Below, piece by piece: positions 1-8,836 of a stretch of 64,000 nucleotides of DNA (the first letter of the stretch is position 1; each line of letters begins with the position of its first letter). The stretch spans positions 2,146,501-2,210,500 of the forward strand of contig NZ_JAJEJQ010000001.1 in assembly GCF_021390575.1 (NCBI RefSeq), in the 5' to 3' direction. The notes beneath the pieces were generated by a model. It searched no databases, was not told where the DNA came from, and saw nothing but the letters and a program-made list of their open reading frames with translations. Position numbers and translations under genes: made by a program. The stretch comes from Paraburkholderia adhaesiva (GTDB taxonomy: Bacteria; Pseudomonadota; Gammaproteobacteria; Burkholderiales; Burkholderiaceae).

Positions 1-436
1 TTGCCTTCGCTTCGTCATCGGAGCCTGCGAGAATTGCGCCGTTCTGCGCACCCTTGTCGCGCAGGATACGCGTGAGCTTGCGCGTGTCGATGCCGGCGAT
101 GGCCACGACGCCTTCGTCGCGCAGATAGTCGCCGAGCGTGCGCTCCATGCGGAAATTCGACGCGAGCACCGGCAGATCGCGGATGATCAGCCCGGCGGCA
201 TGGACTTTCGTGGCTTCGACGTCTTCGGCGTTGACGCCGACGTTGCCGATGTGCGGATACGTCAGGGTGACGATCTGGCGAGCGTAGCTCGGGTCTGTCA
301 GAATTTCCTGATAGCCGGTGATGGCCGTGTTGAACACGACTTCACCAATCGTATGACCCGGCGCGCCGATGGAATAGCCACGAAAGACCGTGCCGTCGGC
401 GAGCGCGAGCAGAGCGGGAGAGAAAGACGGCAACAC
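1..436 (-). CDS. carA: Carbamoyl-phosphate synthase small subunit (N-terminal part)
   Basis: The first ~145 residues of the glutamine amidotransferase subunit that supplies ammonia to CarB for carbamoyl phosphate, feeding pyrimidine and arginine synthesis. The N-terminus reads [15 protein letters not shown] and continues with the family stretches [11 protein letters not shown] and [18 protein letters not shown]. The start is a GTG preceded by AAGGAG six bases upstream. The gene runs off the left edge, so the catalytic Cys/His/Glu of the amidotransferase domain are not visible. A sigma70-like promoter lies about 300 bases upstream, implying a long leader. Identification is firm from the conserved N-terminal domain. 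Confidence 0.95.
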   Translation of the reverse strand, partial: MLPSFSPALLALADGTVFRGYSIGAPGHTIGEVVFNTAITGYQEILTDPSYARQIVTLTYPHIGNVGVNAEDVEATKVHAAGLIIRDLPVLASNFRMERTLGDYLRDEGVVAIAGIDTRKLTRILRDKGAQNGAILAGSDDEAKA

Positions 437-943
437 GGGAGACTCCTTGGGGGAACACCCAGTGCCGACCTGTTTATCCGACCTGTATCCTGCGGCGGCT
501 GCTGCGTCGGCATCACGCCTTTTCAGGGCAAGATGCGCGCGCGGCTCGCTCGCTGTCGTCGCATTTTGCGGCGGGTTCTATCTGCGGCGTGCCGGACTGG
601 TTTCGCACACCGCACACAAGGTGTCGGGGCGGGATTCAGTCGGCGCCGGCGTCCAGAAGCGCAATGCGCGGGCGGCGGATGAACGGATGGGGGAAGGTAG
701 GCGCTAGGGTGCGGGTTGATAAGCTCAAACCTTGAAATTATAGCCCGAAAGTGCCCTTTTCTTCAAATTTCACGACAACTTATCCGGGCTGGCGCCCGCC
801 GGCTCGCCTCAACCAACCGGCGCAACGCCCTTTCCACTATAGCCGCAAGCCATCAGACCACAAGGCATTGGCCTGGCCCCGAGACCCTCACGACCGCTCC
901 CCTGGCGAGCCCGGTTAGCGCGTCGTTGCCGGGAGGTGAACGC
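437..943. other. Intergenic region between carA and mltD
   Basis: About 500 bases without a convincing gene. It contains the probable carA promoter and long leader. Short open frames exist on both strands but have no ribosome site or protein-like composition. No riboswitch was recognised. Confidence 0.6.
737..766 (-). promoter_or_regulatory. Probable sigma70 promoter of carA
   Basis: On the minus strand TTGAAG and TATAAT are separated by 18 bases, the latter a perfect -10 hexamer. It points at carA, whose GTG lies about 295 bases further on, so the transcript would carry a leader of roughly 290 nt. This is inferred from sequence only. Confidence 0.5.
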
Positions 944-979
944 AAATGAAAACGCCGCCACCCGGTGGGCGACGGCGTA
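944..979 (-). terminator. Rho-independent terminator of mltD
   Basis: Read on the minus strand, ACGCCG pairs with CGGCGT around an inner CCAC/GTGG stem, followed by TTTTCATTT. It sits about 80 bases beyond the mltD stop codon. Confidence 0.75.
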
Positions 980-1057
980 TGAAGTAAAACGACGAGTGAT
1001 CGGAGCGAACTGCCACGCGCTGCCCCCGCAACGCATGTTGTCACCCTTCGCAAGCCG

Positions 1058-2713
1058 CTATTTTGTTTTCTGCTTTTGCGTTTGGGTGACGGCCTTCTGG
1101 CGGCTTGCCGTCACCTTCAACGCCTTGGTGGGCGCGGCGCTCGACGATTTTGCCTTGACCGGATCGGAAACCTTGACAACCTCGGCGCGCACACGACCAT
1201 GCTTCTTATCGTAGCGCGACTTTGAACCCGTGTCTGCAACGTGGGTGCCAATGCGCTGGACGGTGCCACCTGAAGCATTCGTCGCGATCCGTTCAGCCGC
1301 TGGTTCGCTCGGCATCGCCTTGCCCACCGGCACATGCAGCACAAGAACCTGTCCCGGCGTGACGAGATCGCGATGCGTCTTGTTCCACGCCTTCAACTGG
1401 CCAACCGATACGCCGTAACGGCTCGCCACCACTTCCATCGACTGCTTGCGGCGCACGCGGATCAGCATCTTGCGCGTGTCGGGCACGTCCGGCTCCATCG
1501 CGAGCACCGCGCTTTCTGCAACGTTGGCGCTGATGTCTTCGTCGTCATCGTCCTCTGTGCGCGGCACCACGAGCGTCGAGCCAGCCTTCAGGCGCATACC
1601 CACCGGAATCTTGTTCACCGACATCAGCGTGTCCGCGTCCACGCCGATCTTCTGGGCGATCGCCGCGGGCGTCGTACGGGCGTCCGTCGTGTATACCGTC
1701 CACGACGACAGTTGCCCGTTGAACGACTTCAGGTTGCGCTCGAACGCGCTGGCGTTGTCGAACGGCAGCAGGATCTGCGGCTGCGTCGCGCCGAGAATCA
1801 CCGGCTTCTTGAACGACGGATTGAGTGAACGGAACTCGTCGGAGGTCATATTCGCGAGTTTCGCGGCGACGTCCACGTCGATATCGCGCGAGGTGGTGAC
1901 CGTGACGAAATACGGGTGATTCGGGATCGTCGGCAACGTGAGACCGTACTGCGTCGGATTCATCACGATGTTCTTGACGGCCTGCAGCTTGGGCACGTAG
2001 TTACGTGTCTCGTTGGGCATGCGCAGGCTCTGGTAGTCGGTCGGCAGACCAGCAGCCTGGTTGCGCGCGATCGCGCGCTGCACGTTACCCTCGCCCCAGT
2101 TATACGCAGCCAGCGCGAGATACCAGTCGCCGAACATATCGTGCAGACGCGAGAGGTAGTCGAGCGCGGCGCTCGTCGAGGCGAGCACGTCGCGGCGCTC
2201 GTCCTGCCACATGTTCTGCTTGAGCTTGTAGGTGCGCCCCGTGCCCGGCACGAACTGCCACATGCCCGCCGCCTTCGCGACGGACAGTGCCTGCGGGTTG
2301 TACGCGGATTCGATGAACGGCAGCAGCGCCAACTCGGTCGGCATGTGGCGCGCTTCGAGTTCTTCGACGATGTGGTACAGGTACTTCTGCGAACGCTCCG
2401 TCATGCGCGCGACGTAGTCGGGACGCTGGGCGTACCAGTTGGCGTTCATGTCGACGAGGTCGGTCTGCAGATCGGGCATCTGGAAGCCGCGGCGGATACG
2501 GCCCCACAGGTCGGCGTCCTGGCTGGTGAGCTGACTGACCGAGCCGTTGTCGATGTCGATCGTTTCCTTTGCGGCGGAAGTCCTGCGGAGTTGGTCGGCT
2601 GCTGCCTGAGGATCTGCTGGGGCGAGGGAACTGGCAGGATTACTCGCAGATGGTCCCCCGCCCGCGCATGCGGCGAGCATCAGGACCAGCAGCGTACTAA
2701 AGATAAATCGCAT
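1058..2713 (-). CDS. mltD: Membrane-bound lytic murein transglycosylase D
   Basis: A lipoprotein that cleaves the MurNAc-GlcNAc bond of peptidoglycan to give 1,6-anhydro-muropeptides. The N-terminus has a lipobox (LAAC, Cys16). A soluble lytic transglycosylase domain spans about residues 95-250, with catalytic Glu135 in FIESAYNP and the AAGMWQFVPGTG and AYNWGEGNV motifs. Two LysM-type peptidoglycan-binding repeats follow at about 337-383 and 414-462. The C-terminal ~60 residues are Lys/Gln/Thr-rich and low in complexity. Length (551) is normal for the family. It lies downstream of gloB on the same strand with a 153-base gap and has its own terminator. Confidence 0.95.
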   Translation of the reverse strand: MRFIFSTLLVLMLAACAGGGPSASNPASSLAPADPQAAADQLRRTSAAKETIDIDNGSVSQLTSQDADLWGRIRRGFQMPDLQTDLVDMNANWYAQRPDYVARMTERSQKYLYHIVEELEARHMPTELALLPFIESAYNPQALSVAKAAGMWQFVPGTGRTYKLKQNMWQDERRDVLASTSAALDYLSRLHDMFGDWYLALAAYNWGEGNVQRAIARNQAAGLPTDYQSLRMPNETRNYVPKLQAVKNIVMNPTQYGLTLPTIPNHPYFVTVTTSRDIDVDVAAKLANMTSDEFRSLNPSFKKPVILGATQPQILLPFDNASAFERNLKSFNGQLSSWTVYTTDARTTPAAIAQKIGVDADTLMSVNKIPVGMRLKAGSTLVVPRTEDDDDEDISANVAESAVLAMEPDVPDTRKMLIRVRRKQSMEVVASRYGVSVGQLKAWNKTHRDLVTPGQVLVLHVPVGKAMPSEPAAERIATNASGGTVQRIGTHVADTGSKSRYDKKHGRVRAEVVKVSDPVKAKSSSAAPTKALKVTASRQKAVTQTQKQKTK

Positions 2714-2866
2714 GAACGTCTACTTCCGCAAGGCTGGAATTTGCAGCCGATGGTACGGAAGCTGCGTGTTCCCGTCAATCTAAAAAAATCGAAAAAGTCA
2801 TGAAAATCCGCAAGTTGGGTGCGGTTCCATACTTTTGGGATGAGCTTGCCCCTTGACCGGGTTGGG

Positions 2867-3676
2867 TTAGCGAAACCTGTTCTTCCATTCGCGCATCAGC
2901 GTAAAGGCTGCCAGCCGGTCCGGCACTGTTTCGTGCAACTGCTCAGCAAGCGTCGCCTGGACGGACGGGTCGCCCGCGCGCAAGAATGGATTCACGGCGC
3001 GTTCGTGCGCAATCGTGGTCGGCAGCGTCGGCACTCCGCGCTCGCGAAGCGCCGCAGCGTCGCGGCTCCAGTCGTGCAACGCGGCGTTGCCCGGATCGCA
3101 GGCCAGCGCGAAGCGGATATTCGATAGCGTGTACTCGTGCGCGCAATGGACTTGCGTGTTGCCTGGCAGCGCCGCGAGCGAGTCGAGCGACGCCAGCATC
3201 TGCGCAGGCGTGCCCTCGAAGAGGCGGCCGCAGCCGCACGCGAATAGCGTGTCGCCGCAGAAGATGTGTGGCGTGCCGGCGGAATCGGCGGCCTGGAAGT
3301 AAGCGATATGCCCGCGCGTGTGGCCGGGCACGTCGATGACAGTGAAGTCGAGCGCGGGCGCGTCCAGATGCACACGCTCGCCGCCCGCAACGCGCGTGAC
3401 GAACGGGTCGAGCGGCCCGAGCGCTTCACTGGCGGGGCCGTACACCGGCACGCCCTGGCCGTTCAGCAGATCGGCCACTCCGCCGACGTGGTCCTTGTGG
3501 TGATGGGTGAGTAAAATAGCGGCAAGCCGCCAGCCGCGCTTCGCCAGATACGCACGTACCGGCGCGGCGTCGCCCGGATCAACGGCGATTGCATTACGGC
3601 CATCCGACACGACCCAGATGTAGTTGTCGTCAAAAGCCGGAACGGGTACGTATTCGTACGAAAGCGGACTATTCAT
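2867..3676 (-). CDS. gloB: Hydroxyacylglutathione hydrolase (glyoxalase II)
   Basis: Hydrolyses S-D-lactoylglutathione to D-lactate and glutathione, the second step of methylglyoxal detoxification in the cytosol. The metallo-beta-lactamase fold shows its metal ligands in THHHKDHVGG, GHTRGHIAY, CGDTLFACGCGRLFEG and HCAHEYT. The ATG at 3676 (MNSPLSYEYVPVPAFDDNY) is chosen over longer in-frame extensions because the family begins here; it gives 269 residues, the usual length. The start is 21 bases from the divergent methyltransferase start, so the two probably share a promoter region. Confidence 0.95.
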   Translation of the reverse strand: MNSPLSYEYVPVPAFDDNYIWVVSDGRNAIAVDPGDAAPVRAYLAKRGWRLAAILLTHHHKDHVGGVADLLNGQGVPVYGPASEALGPLDPFVTRVAGGERVHLDAPALDFTVIDVPGHTRGHIAYFQAADSAGTPHIFCGDTLFACGCGRLFEGTPAQMLASLDSLAALPGNTQVHCAHEYTLSNIRFALACDPGNAALHDWSRDAAALRERGVPTLPTTIAHERAVNPFLRAGDPSVQATLAEQLHETVPDRLAAFTLMREWKNRFR

Positions 3677-3697
3677 TGGGGCGTCGTATTCTTCGAC

Positions 3698-4552
3698 ATG
3701 TCTGACCGAACGATTATAGACTGGCCCGCCTGGACCGATTCGCCGACCGGCAAGTACGTCCTCGAGTGGGAACAGGAGCAGCTCGACCGCGTGGTGTCGA
3801 ATATATTCGGTTACCACGCGCTGCAGCTCGGCATGCCGCAGCTCGACGCGCTGCGCGAGAACCGCATGTCGTGCCGCGGCCTCGTGCTCGATGCCGCCAG
3901 CGCCGCGAGCGCGCCGTACACGGTGCCGTCCGCCCACGCGGATGACGTCCGCCGCTTCGCGGCGACGAATAGCATCGCGAACCCCGCGCGTCATGCACCC
4001 GAGGGCCGCAGCACTGTCTGGTGCGACCTGCTCGACCTGCCGTTCGAGGCACAGAGCGTCGACCTTATCGTGATGCCGCACACGCTCGAATTCACGAGCG
4101 ACCCCCACCGGCTCCTGCGTGAAGCCGAGCGCGTGCTGATGCCCGAGGGGCAATTGCTGATCGTCGGCTTCAATTCGCTGTCGCTCTGGGGCGCACGGCA
4201 GTCAGCGAGCAAGCTGATTGGCCAGCCGTTCCTGCCGGCGCGTCAGGACCTCATCGCGTTCACGCGATTGAAGGACTGGATCAAGCTGCTTGGTTTCGAG
4301 CTTGAACGCGGACGTTTCGGCTGCTATCGTCCGCCGCTCGCCACCGACAAGTGGCTCGCGCGTTCCGCTTTTATGGAGGCCGCCGGCGACCGCTGGTGGC
4401 CAATCTTCGGCGCCGTCTATATGGTTACGGCGATCAAACGCGTCCAGGGCATGCGCCTCGTGGGCCCGCTGAAGGTCAAAAAACCCGTGCTGGCGCCAAG
4501 CTTGAAAGCCGCCGCCACCACACCCTCCCCTACACGCAACAAGGACACATGA
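3698..4552 (+). CDS. Class I SAM-dependent methyltransferase
   Basis: A 284-residue Rossmann-fold methyltransferase of the type-11 group. The C-terminal half of the fold is clear: [10 protein letters not shown], a helix [15 protein letters not shown], then [13 protein letters not shown]. The glycine-rich SAM loop is poorly conserved ([14 protein letters not shown]), so the substrate cannot be read from sequence. Its stop overlaps the rnhA start (ATGA), so the two are translationally coupled, followed closely by dnaQ. This methyltransferase-rnhA-dnaQ order beside divergent gloB is, to my knowledge, usual in Burkholderia-type genomes. Confidence 0.85.
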   Translation: MSDRTIIDWPAWTDSPTGKYVLEWEQEQLDRVVSNIFGYHALQLGMPQLDALRENRMSCRGLVLDAASAASAPYTVPSAHADDVRRFAATNSIANPARHAPEGRSTVWCDLLDLPFEAQSVDLIVMPHTLEFTSDPHRLLREAERVLMPEGQLLIVGFNSLSLWGARQSASKLIGQPFLPARQDLIAFTRLKDWIKLLGFELERGRFGCYRPPLATDKWLARSAFMEAAGDRWWPIFGAVYMVTAIKRVQGMRLVGPLKVKKPVLAPSLKAAATTPSPTRNKDT

Positions 4553-4998
4553 CTGCTCCCGACTACGTCGAAATCTTTACTGACGGCGCCTGCAAGGGCA
4601 ATCCGGGCCCCGGCGGCTGGGGCGCACTGCTGCGCTTTGGCGCACAGGAAAAAGAACTGTTCGGCGGCGAGGCCGTCACGACCAACAACCGCATGGAACT
4701 GATGGGCGTGATCGCCGCGCTGGAGGCGCTCAAGCGCCCGTGCCGCGTGGTCGTCCATACCGATTCGCAATACGTTCAGAAAGGCATCAGCGAGTGGATC
4801 CACGGCTGGAAGAAAAAAAACTGGATGACGGCCGCGAAGACGCCAGTCAAGAACGATGACCTGTGGAAGCGACTCGACGCGCTCGTCGCGCAGCACGACG
4901 TCGAATGGCGCTGGGTGAAAGGCCACGCAGGACACCCGGAGAACGAGCGCGCCGACGCACTCGCGAACCGTGGCGTCGCCTCGCTCGCCGAACTTTGA
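4549..4998 (+). CDS. rnhA: Ribonuclease HI
   Basis: Degrades the RNA strand of RNA-DNA hybrids (R-loops, primer remnants). The four metal-binding carboxylates are present: Asp12 ([11 protein letters not shown]), Glu50 (NNRMEL), Asp72 (HTDSQYV) and Asp136 (ERADALA). Length is 149, as expected. The ATG at 4549 overlaps the upstream TGA, and dnaQ follows after 42 bases. A longer in-frame extension upstream overlaps the methyltransferase and is rejected. Confidence 0.97.
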   Translation: MTAPDYVEIFTDGACKGNPGPGGWGALLRFGAQEKELFGGEAVTTNNRMELMGVIAALEALKRPCRVVVHTDSQYVQKGISEWIHGWKKKNWMTAAKTPVKNDDLWKRLDALVAQHDVEWRWVKGHAGHPENERADALANRGVASLAEL

Positions 4999-5040
4999 GC
5001 ACGCCGCGCCTTCTTTTTGTAGCAACCTGATTTATCCGAC

Positions 5041-5763
5041 ATGCGCCAGATCATTCTCGATACCGAAACTACCGGCCTGAACGCCCGCACCGGCGACCGC
5101 ATCATCGAAATCGGCTGCGTCGAGCTAGTGAACCGCCGGCTCACTGGCAACAACCTGCACTTCTACGTGAATCCGGAACGCGACAGCGATCCAGGCGCGC
5201 TTGCCGTGCACGGCCTCACGACCGAGTTCCTCTCGGACAAGCCGAAGTTCGCTGAAATCGCCAACGAGATCCTGGACTTCGTCACGGGCGCGGACATCAT
5301 CATTCACAACGCGCCGTTCGACATCGGCTTCCTCGACGCCGAGCTTGCGCTGCTCGGCAAGCCGTCGTTCAAGGAGCACTGCGGCGAGGTCATCGACACG
5401 CTGGTGCAGGCCAAGCAGATCTTCCCGGGCAAGCGCAATTCACTCGACGCGCTGTGCGATCGCTTCGGTATTAGCAACGCGCACCGCACGCTGCACGGCG
5501 CGCTGCTCGACTCGGAACTGCTCGCGGAGGTGTATCTCGCGATGACGCGCGGCCAGGAAAGCCTCGTCATCGACATGCTTGGAGAGACTGCCGCAACGGG
5601 CGACGTCACCGCGCCGCGCATGCAGATCGAGACGCTCGCCCTGCCCGTGATCACAGCTAACGCAGAAGAACTCGCCGCGCACGACGCGGTGCTCGACGGC
5701 CTCGACAAGGCGGTCAAGGGCACGAGCGTGTGGCGCGCGCAGCCGACAGCGGAAGGCACGTAA
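5041..5763 (+). CDS. dnaQ: DNA polymerase III epsilon subunit (3'-5' proofreading exonuclease)
   Basis: The proofreading exonuclease of the replicative polymerase core. The DEDDh active site is complete: Asp7 and Glu9 in LDTETTG, Asp94 in HNAPFDIGFLD, His152 and Asp157 in HGALLDSELLAEVY. The exonuclease domain fills residues 1-180 and a flexible C-terminal tail, which binds the alpha subunit, follows. 240 residues is normal. It is probably co-transcribed with rnhA. Confidence 0.97.
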   Translation: MRQIILDTETTGLNARTGDRIIEIGCVELVNRRLTGNNLHFYVNPERDSDPGALAVHGLTTEFLSDKPKFAEIANEILDFVTGADIIIHNAPFDIGFLDAELALLGKPSFKEHCGEVIDTLVQAKQIFPGKRNSLDALCDRFGISNAHRTLHGALLDSELLAEVYLAMTRGQESLVIDMLGETAATGDVTAPRMQIETLALPVITANAEELAAHDAVLDGLDKAVKGTSVWRAQPTAEGT

Positions 5764-5848
5764 GCATTCGTCGCAGCAGTTGGTACGCAAACCACTTAAA
5801 AAGGGCTTTACAAGCCTCGAAAAGTCAGTCATAATTCAAAGCTCTTCG

Positions 5849-5922
5849 GGTGGTTAGCTCAGCGGTAGAGCACTGCCTTCACACGGCAGGGGTCACTGGT
5901 TCGATCCCAGTACTACCCACCA
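5849..5922 (+). tRNA. tRNA-Val (anticodon CAC)
   Basis: A full cloverleaf. GGGTGGT pairs with ACTACCC in the acceptor stem, the D-arm is GCTC-AGCGGTA-GAGC, and the anticodon stem CTGCC/GGCAG encloses the loop TTCACAC with anticodon CAC. The T-arm holds GGTTCGATCC, and CCA is encoded. The anticodon reads GUG, hence valine. The sequence immediately downstream is accessory in character, and tRNA 3' ends are common integration sites. Confidence 0.95.
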
Positions 5923-5966
5923 GATTTATGGTGTTGGTAAAGACAAGCACCGAAGCGGAAAATCAA

Positions 5967-5997
5967 AGGCTTACGTTGAAAGACGTAAGCCTTTTTC
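5967..5997 (+). terminator. Rho-independent terminator after tRNA-Val
   Basis: AGGCTTACG pairs perfectly with CGTAAGCCT across an eight-base loop and is followed by TTTT. It ends the dnaQ/tRNA-Val transcription unit. Confidence 0.85.
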
Positions 5998-6263
5998 CGT
6001 TTACGCGCGCCGCTACCGGACCTGCACTTTATCGTACGGACGGCCCGGTACGAAAAACCGTCGCGCCCGGAACCCTGGTGCAAGGAACGCGCCGCGCCTA
6101 CTCGCCCACCTACGGTCGCGAGCACGGCCTAGATTCCATGCCCGGAACCCTCCGAACACGAAGCCGCGCCCACTACTATCACCCGCGTATTCGCCACGCG
6201 TGTTGATCGACTCGTTCGCCTTGTACAATTTGAGACAATTCCCAAACACAAGAAGGAATTGCG
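5998..6263. other. Spacer between tRNA-Val terminator and accessory gene
   Basis: About 265 bases with no supported gene. A GAAGGAA ribosome site sits just before the next ATG. No copy of the tRNA 3' end was noticed here. Confidence 0.5.
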
Positions 6264-6827
6264 ATGAACGTAGATACGTGGGCTGTTGTCCTTGCTACAT
6301 TCTTCGGGCCTATCACCGCCCTGCTCATGACACGTTGGCGCGATGGGATTGCGGCGAAATACAACCGCCGCATGTTCGTGTTTCGCGCGCTTATGGCTAC
6401 TCGAAAGCTCGGCATATCCCCTGACCATGTGAACGCGCTAAACCTGATAGAAGTCGATTTCTACAAGTGCGAGGAAGTGGAGAAGGCATGGAAGACGTAT
6501 CTCGACCATCTGAACACACGCTTCCCGCAAGACGATGAACCCGCAGCCCAAGTGTGGGGAAAGACAAAGGAGCGGCGCTTGGCCCAACTTCTATTCCAAA
6601 TATCGAAGGTTTTGAAATTCGACATGTCTGAACTCGATCTGTTCGAGGGCGGCTATGCTCCGGAAGGATGGGCGCACAGAGATTCGCTTTCCAATGATGT
6701 GTTGGAATACTTTCGCGCTATGTCGAGAGGTAAGAAAGAGTTTCCGCTTTGGATAAATGGCATCACGCCGCAAGCTCAACAAGCCAAGCTGAACGTAGAG
6801 CCGAACGTCCCAGCGCCACAGCAATAG
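6264..6827 (+). CDS. Hypothetical protein, DUF6680-like, with N-terminal membrane segment
   Basis: 187 residues. It opens with a short hydrophobic segment (TWAVVLATFFGPITALLM) and then a soluble, charged helical region (about residues 25-160). It resembles the small single-span proteins annotated DUF6680, but I cannot confirm this by search. Base composition is clearly lower in G+C than that of the neighbours, and it follows a tRNA, so it was probably acquired by transfer. The start is supported by AGAAGGAA seven bases upstream. Function unknown. Confidence 0.65.
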   Translation: MNVDTWAVVLATFFGPITALLMTRWRDGIAAKYNRRMFVFRALMATRKLGISPDHVNALNLIEVDFYKCEEVEKAWKTYLDHLNTRFPQDDEPAAQVWGKTKERRLAQLLFQISKVLKFDMSELDLFEGGYAPEGWAHRDSLSNDVLEYFRAMSRGKKEFPLWINGITPQAQQAKLNVEPNVPAPQQ

Positions 6828-6902
6828 CCTAGTGCAAGGAAAAGCCGCGCCTACTCCCGGTCGAGAGTCCAGCGCGGCCCATAAGAAGTCGTGCGCAGCG
6901 GC

Positions 6903-7428
6903 CTATCCAGCATTGAACATCTTGCCCAGCGCCATTCCCCGGCAATCATCTGCAAGCCGCCATTGCGGATCGCTCGGCCGTTTCAGCCACAAGTCGCGCC
7001 ACGCGTTACGGCTGCTGTTCGCGATGGTGTTGGCGAGGCTCCCAGGTGTGGTCGGCTCGCCTTGCACAGCGTCGCCCCCCTTCACTGACACGCAGGGGAT
7101 TCCCCCTTTGGGGAATCCAGCAGCACTCACGCAGTGATTCGTTACACCATGGATGATGGTCGTCGATCGACCAGCCAGCGAAGTCAGCGGTTGCGTCGGC
7201 ATCAGCCCGCAGCACCTCCCATGCGATCCCGGTGCCCGCAACGACCGGCGACCTGGCGTGAGAGATCGTCTCGATGATCGGAGCGACCGCGTCGCGGTAC
7301 GCGCTACCCGCACACCCAAGCGTCGTGACCGCATCGAGCGAAAGCCCCCCGCTCTGACAGACTGCCGGCCCCACGGCCCGCCAACGGCGTCCACCACAAA
7401 TTCGCGAAATGTTGTAGTCAGGCGACAA
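6903..7428 (-). pseudogene. Decayed unidentified gene, probable frameshift
   Basis: On the minus strand two different frames look protein-like in succession. One, about 7400-7150, contains AYRDAVAPIIETISHARSP and VVAGTGIAWEVLRADADAT. The other, about 7090-6905, contains SSRNAWRDLWLKRPSDPQW and RLADDCRG. Neither has a convincing start and they do not share a frame, which suggests one ancestral gene broken by a frameshift near 7100-7150. The family is not recognised; a phage origin is a guess from its position beside a tRNA. The reading could also be chance in GC-rich DNA. Confidence 0.35.
7097..7118. repeat. Perfect 9-bp inverted repeat (hairpin)
   Basis: GGATTCCCC and GGGGAATCC flank a CTTT loop. 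There is no T-run on either side, so it is not an ordinary terminator. It lies in the decayed stretch between the tRNA-Val region and the porin. Confidence 0.6.
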
Positions 7429-7566
7429 CTGCGCGAATTCTTAACAGATTTTTATTCACCGGAAATATCATCGCCGCGTTACCCAGCGCGCGTGTCCTTA
7501 CCGACCGAGCGGGTTCCAGACCCAAGCCGTCGCATAACGACGGCTATAACTAATCTTGGGGATACC
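7429..7566 (+). other. Porin upstream region
   Basis: An AT-richer stretch (around 7438-7470) precedes the porin and probably holds its promoter and leader. A GGGG-type ribosome site lies 5 bases before the ATG at 7567. No exact promoter could be fixed. Confidence 0.4.
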
Positions 7567-8673
7567 ATGAAAAAGACCACCGTCGCCATCGGCGCCGCCC
7601 TGCTTGCCCTTTCGGCCCAGTCTGCCTTCGCGCAGAGCTCGGTCACGCTGTACGGCATCGTTGACACTGCCGTGCGCTTCCAGACGAACGCTGACCCCGA
7701 AAACAACAACCTGGTGTCAATGCTCGAAGGTCCGATCACCGGCAGCCGCTGGGGCCTCAAGGGTACGGAAGATCTGGGTGGCGGCCTGGCAGCAGTCTTC
7801 CGCCTCGAGAATGGTTTCAACTTGTTCAATGGCGCGATGAGTAGCGCGAACACGCTGTTCAACCGGATGGCTTATGTCGGTCTGAAGAGCCAGTACGGTA
7901 CGGTGACGCTCGGTAACCAGAATTCGCCGTTCTTCGACGAAATGGGTGACACGTTTGACCCGCTGACGGTTGCCAATTACTGGCAGGATAGCTGGATGTA
8001 CAACGGGATCGGCAGCCACCTGCGTGTCCAGAACTCGGTCAAGTACGCGAACTCGTTCGGCGGCCTGAACGTGAAAGCGATTTACGGCTTCGGCAACCAG
8101 GCCGGCAGCGTCGGTTCGCTGAGCACGTACGGCTTCACCGCGTCGTATGCGTTCGGTCCGCTGCAAGCTCTGGTCGGCTGGCAGCAGAGCGACATCGCAA
8201 GCCAGATCCTGGGCCAAAACAAGGAAGGCAGGAAGCAGAATCAGGTAAACGTGGGCGTGGTTTACACGGTCGTACCGACGGTTCGCCTGCTCGCCGGCTG
8301 GATGCGTACGCAGGATAATTCCGGCACGACTGATGTAAACATGCAGCAACTCAGCACCCTGACGTCGTCTGATCTGAGCACGAATCGTATCGACAACTTC
8401 TTCTACATCGGCTCGACCTGGCAAGCCACCGCCCCGCTCTTGATCACCGCCGCTGGCTACTACGGCCGCGCGACCAACGCAGCACTGGGCAACGCCACGT
8501 TCGGCGGCGGCCACAACTATTCGGCCACGCTGCTGGCCGAGTACTCGCTGTCCAAGCGCACCGAAGTCTATGGTACGGTCGACTACACGCGCGGTACGGG
8601 CGCATACACCATCGACTATCCGGGTCGCAACAACCAGACCGGCGTTGCTGTCGGCCTGCGCAACATCTTCTGA
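7567..8673 (+). CDS. Outer-membrane porin, Gram-negative porin family (OmpC-like)
   Basis: A general diffusion porin forming a 16-strand beta-barrel trimer. The signal peptide MKKTTVAIGAALLALSAQSA ends at AFA|QSSVTLYG. The mature protein opens with the Burkholderia-type SSVTLYGIVDTAV and carries GSRWGLKGTEDLGGG and YVGLKSQYGTVTLGNQ. It ends in the aromatic C-terminus RNIF required by the barrel-assembly machinery. 368 residues is typical. A longer in-frame extension upstream lacks a signal peptide and is rejected. A strong terminator follows. Confidence 0.95.
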   Translation: MKKTTVAIGAALLALSAQSAFAQSSVTLYGIVDTAVRFQTNADPENNNLVSMLEGPITGSRWGLKGTEDLGGGLAAVFRLENGFNLFNGAMSSANTLFNRMAYVGLKSQYGTVTLGNQNSPFFDEMGDTFDPLTVANYWQDSWMYNGIGSHLRVQNSVKYANSFGGLNVKAIYGFGNQAGSVGSLSTYGFTASYAFGPLQALVGWQQSDIASQILGQNKEGRKQNQVNVGVVYTVVPTVRLLAGWMRTQDNSGTTDVNMQQLSTLTSSDLSTNRIDNFFYIGSTWQATAPLLITAAGYYGRATNAALGNATFGGGHNYSATLLAEYSLSKRTEVYGTVDYTRGTGAYTIDYPGRNNQTGVAVGLRNIF

Positions 8674-8716
8674 TGATGCTGCCCGGCCACGTGCCGGGAC
8701 CGCTAATTCAGCACAA

Positions 8717-8750
8717 AACCGCATGCGTGAAAGCGCATGCGGTTTTTTTG
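8717..8750 (+). terminator. Rho-independent terminator of the porin gene
   Basis: AACCGCATGCG pairs with CGCATGCGGTT over a six-base loop, followed by a T-run. Confidence 0.9.
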
Positions 8751-8836
8751 TCTTCAGCAGCAACACCGATTCGCGAAGGCCTGGTGCCGCGAACGTGTCT
8801 AACGTCGGGACGCCGCGCCCCGAAACGCCTTGAGCG

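Noticed and set aside
2867..4153. Longer gloB product extending over the methyltransferase start
   Set aside because: The extra residues are an antisense reading of the methyltransferase; the family start is at 3676.
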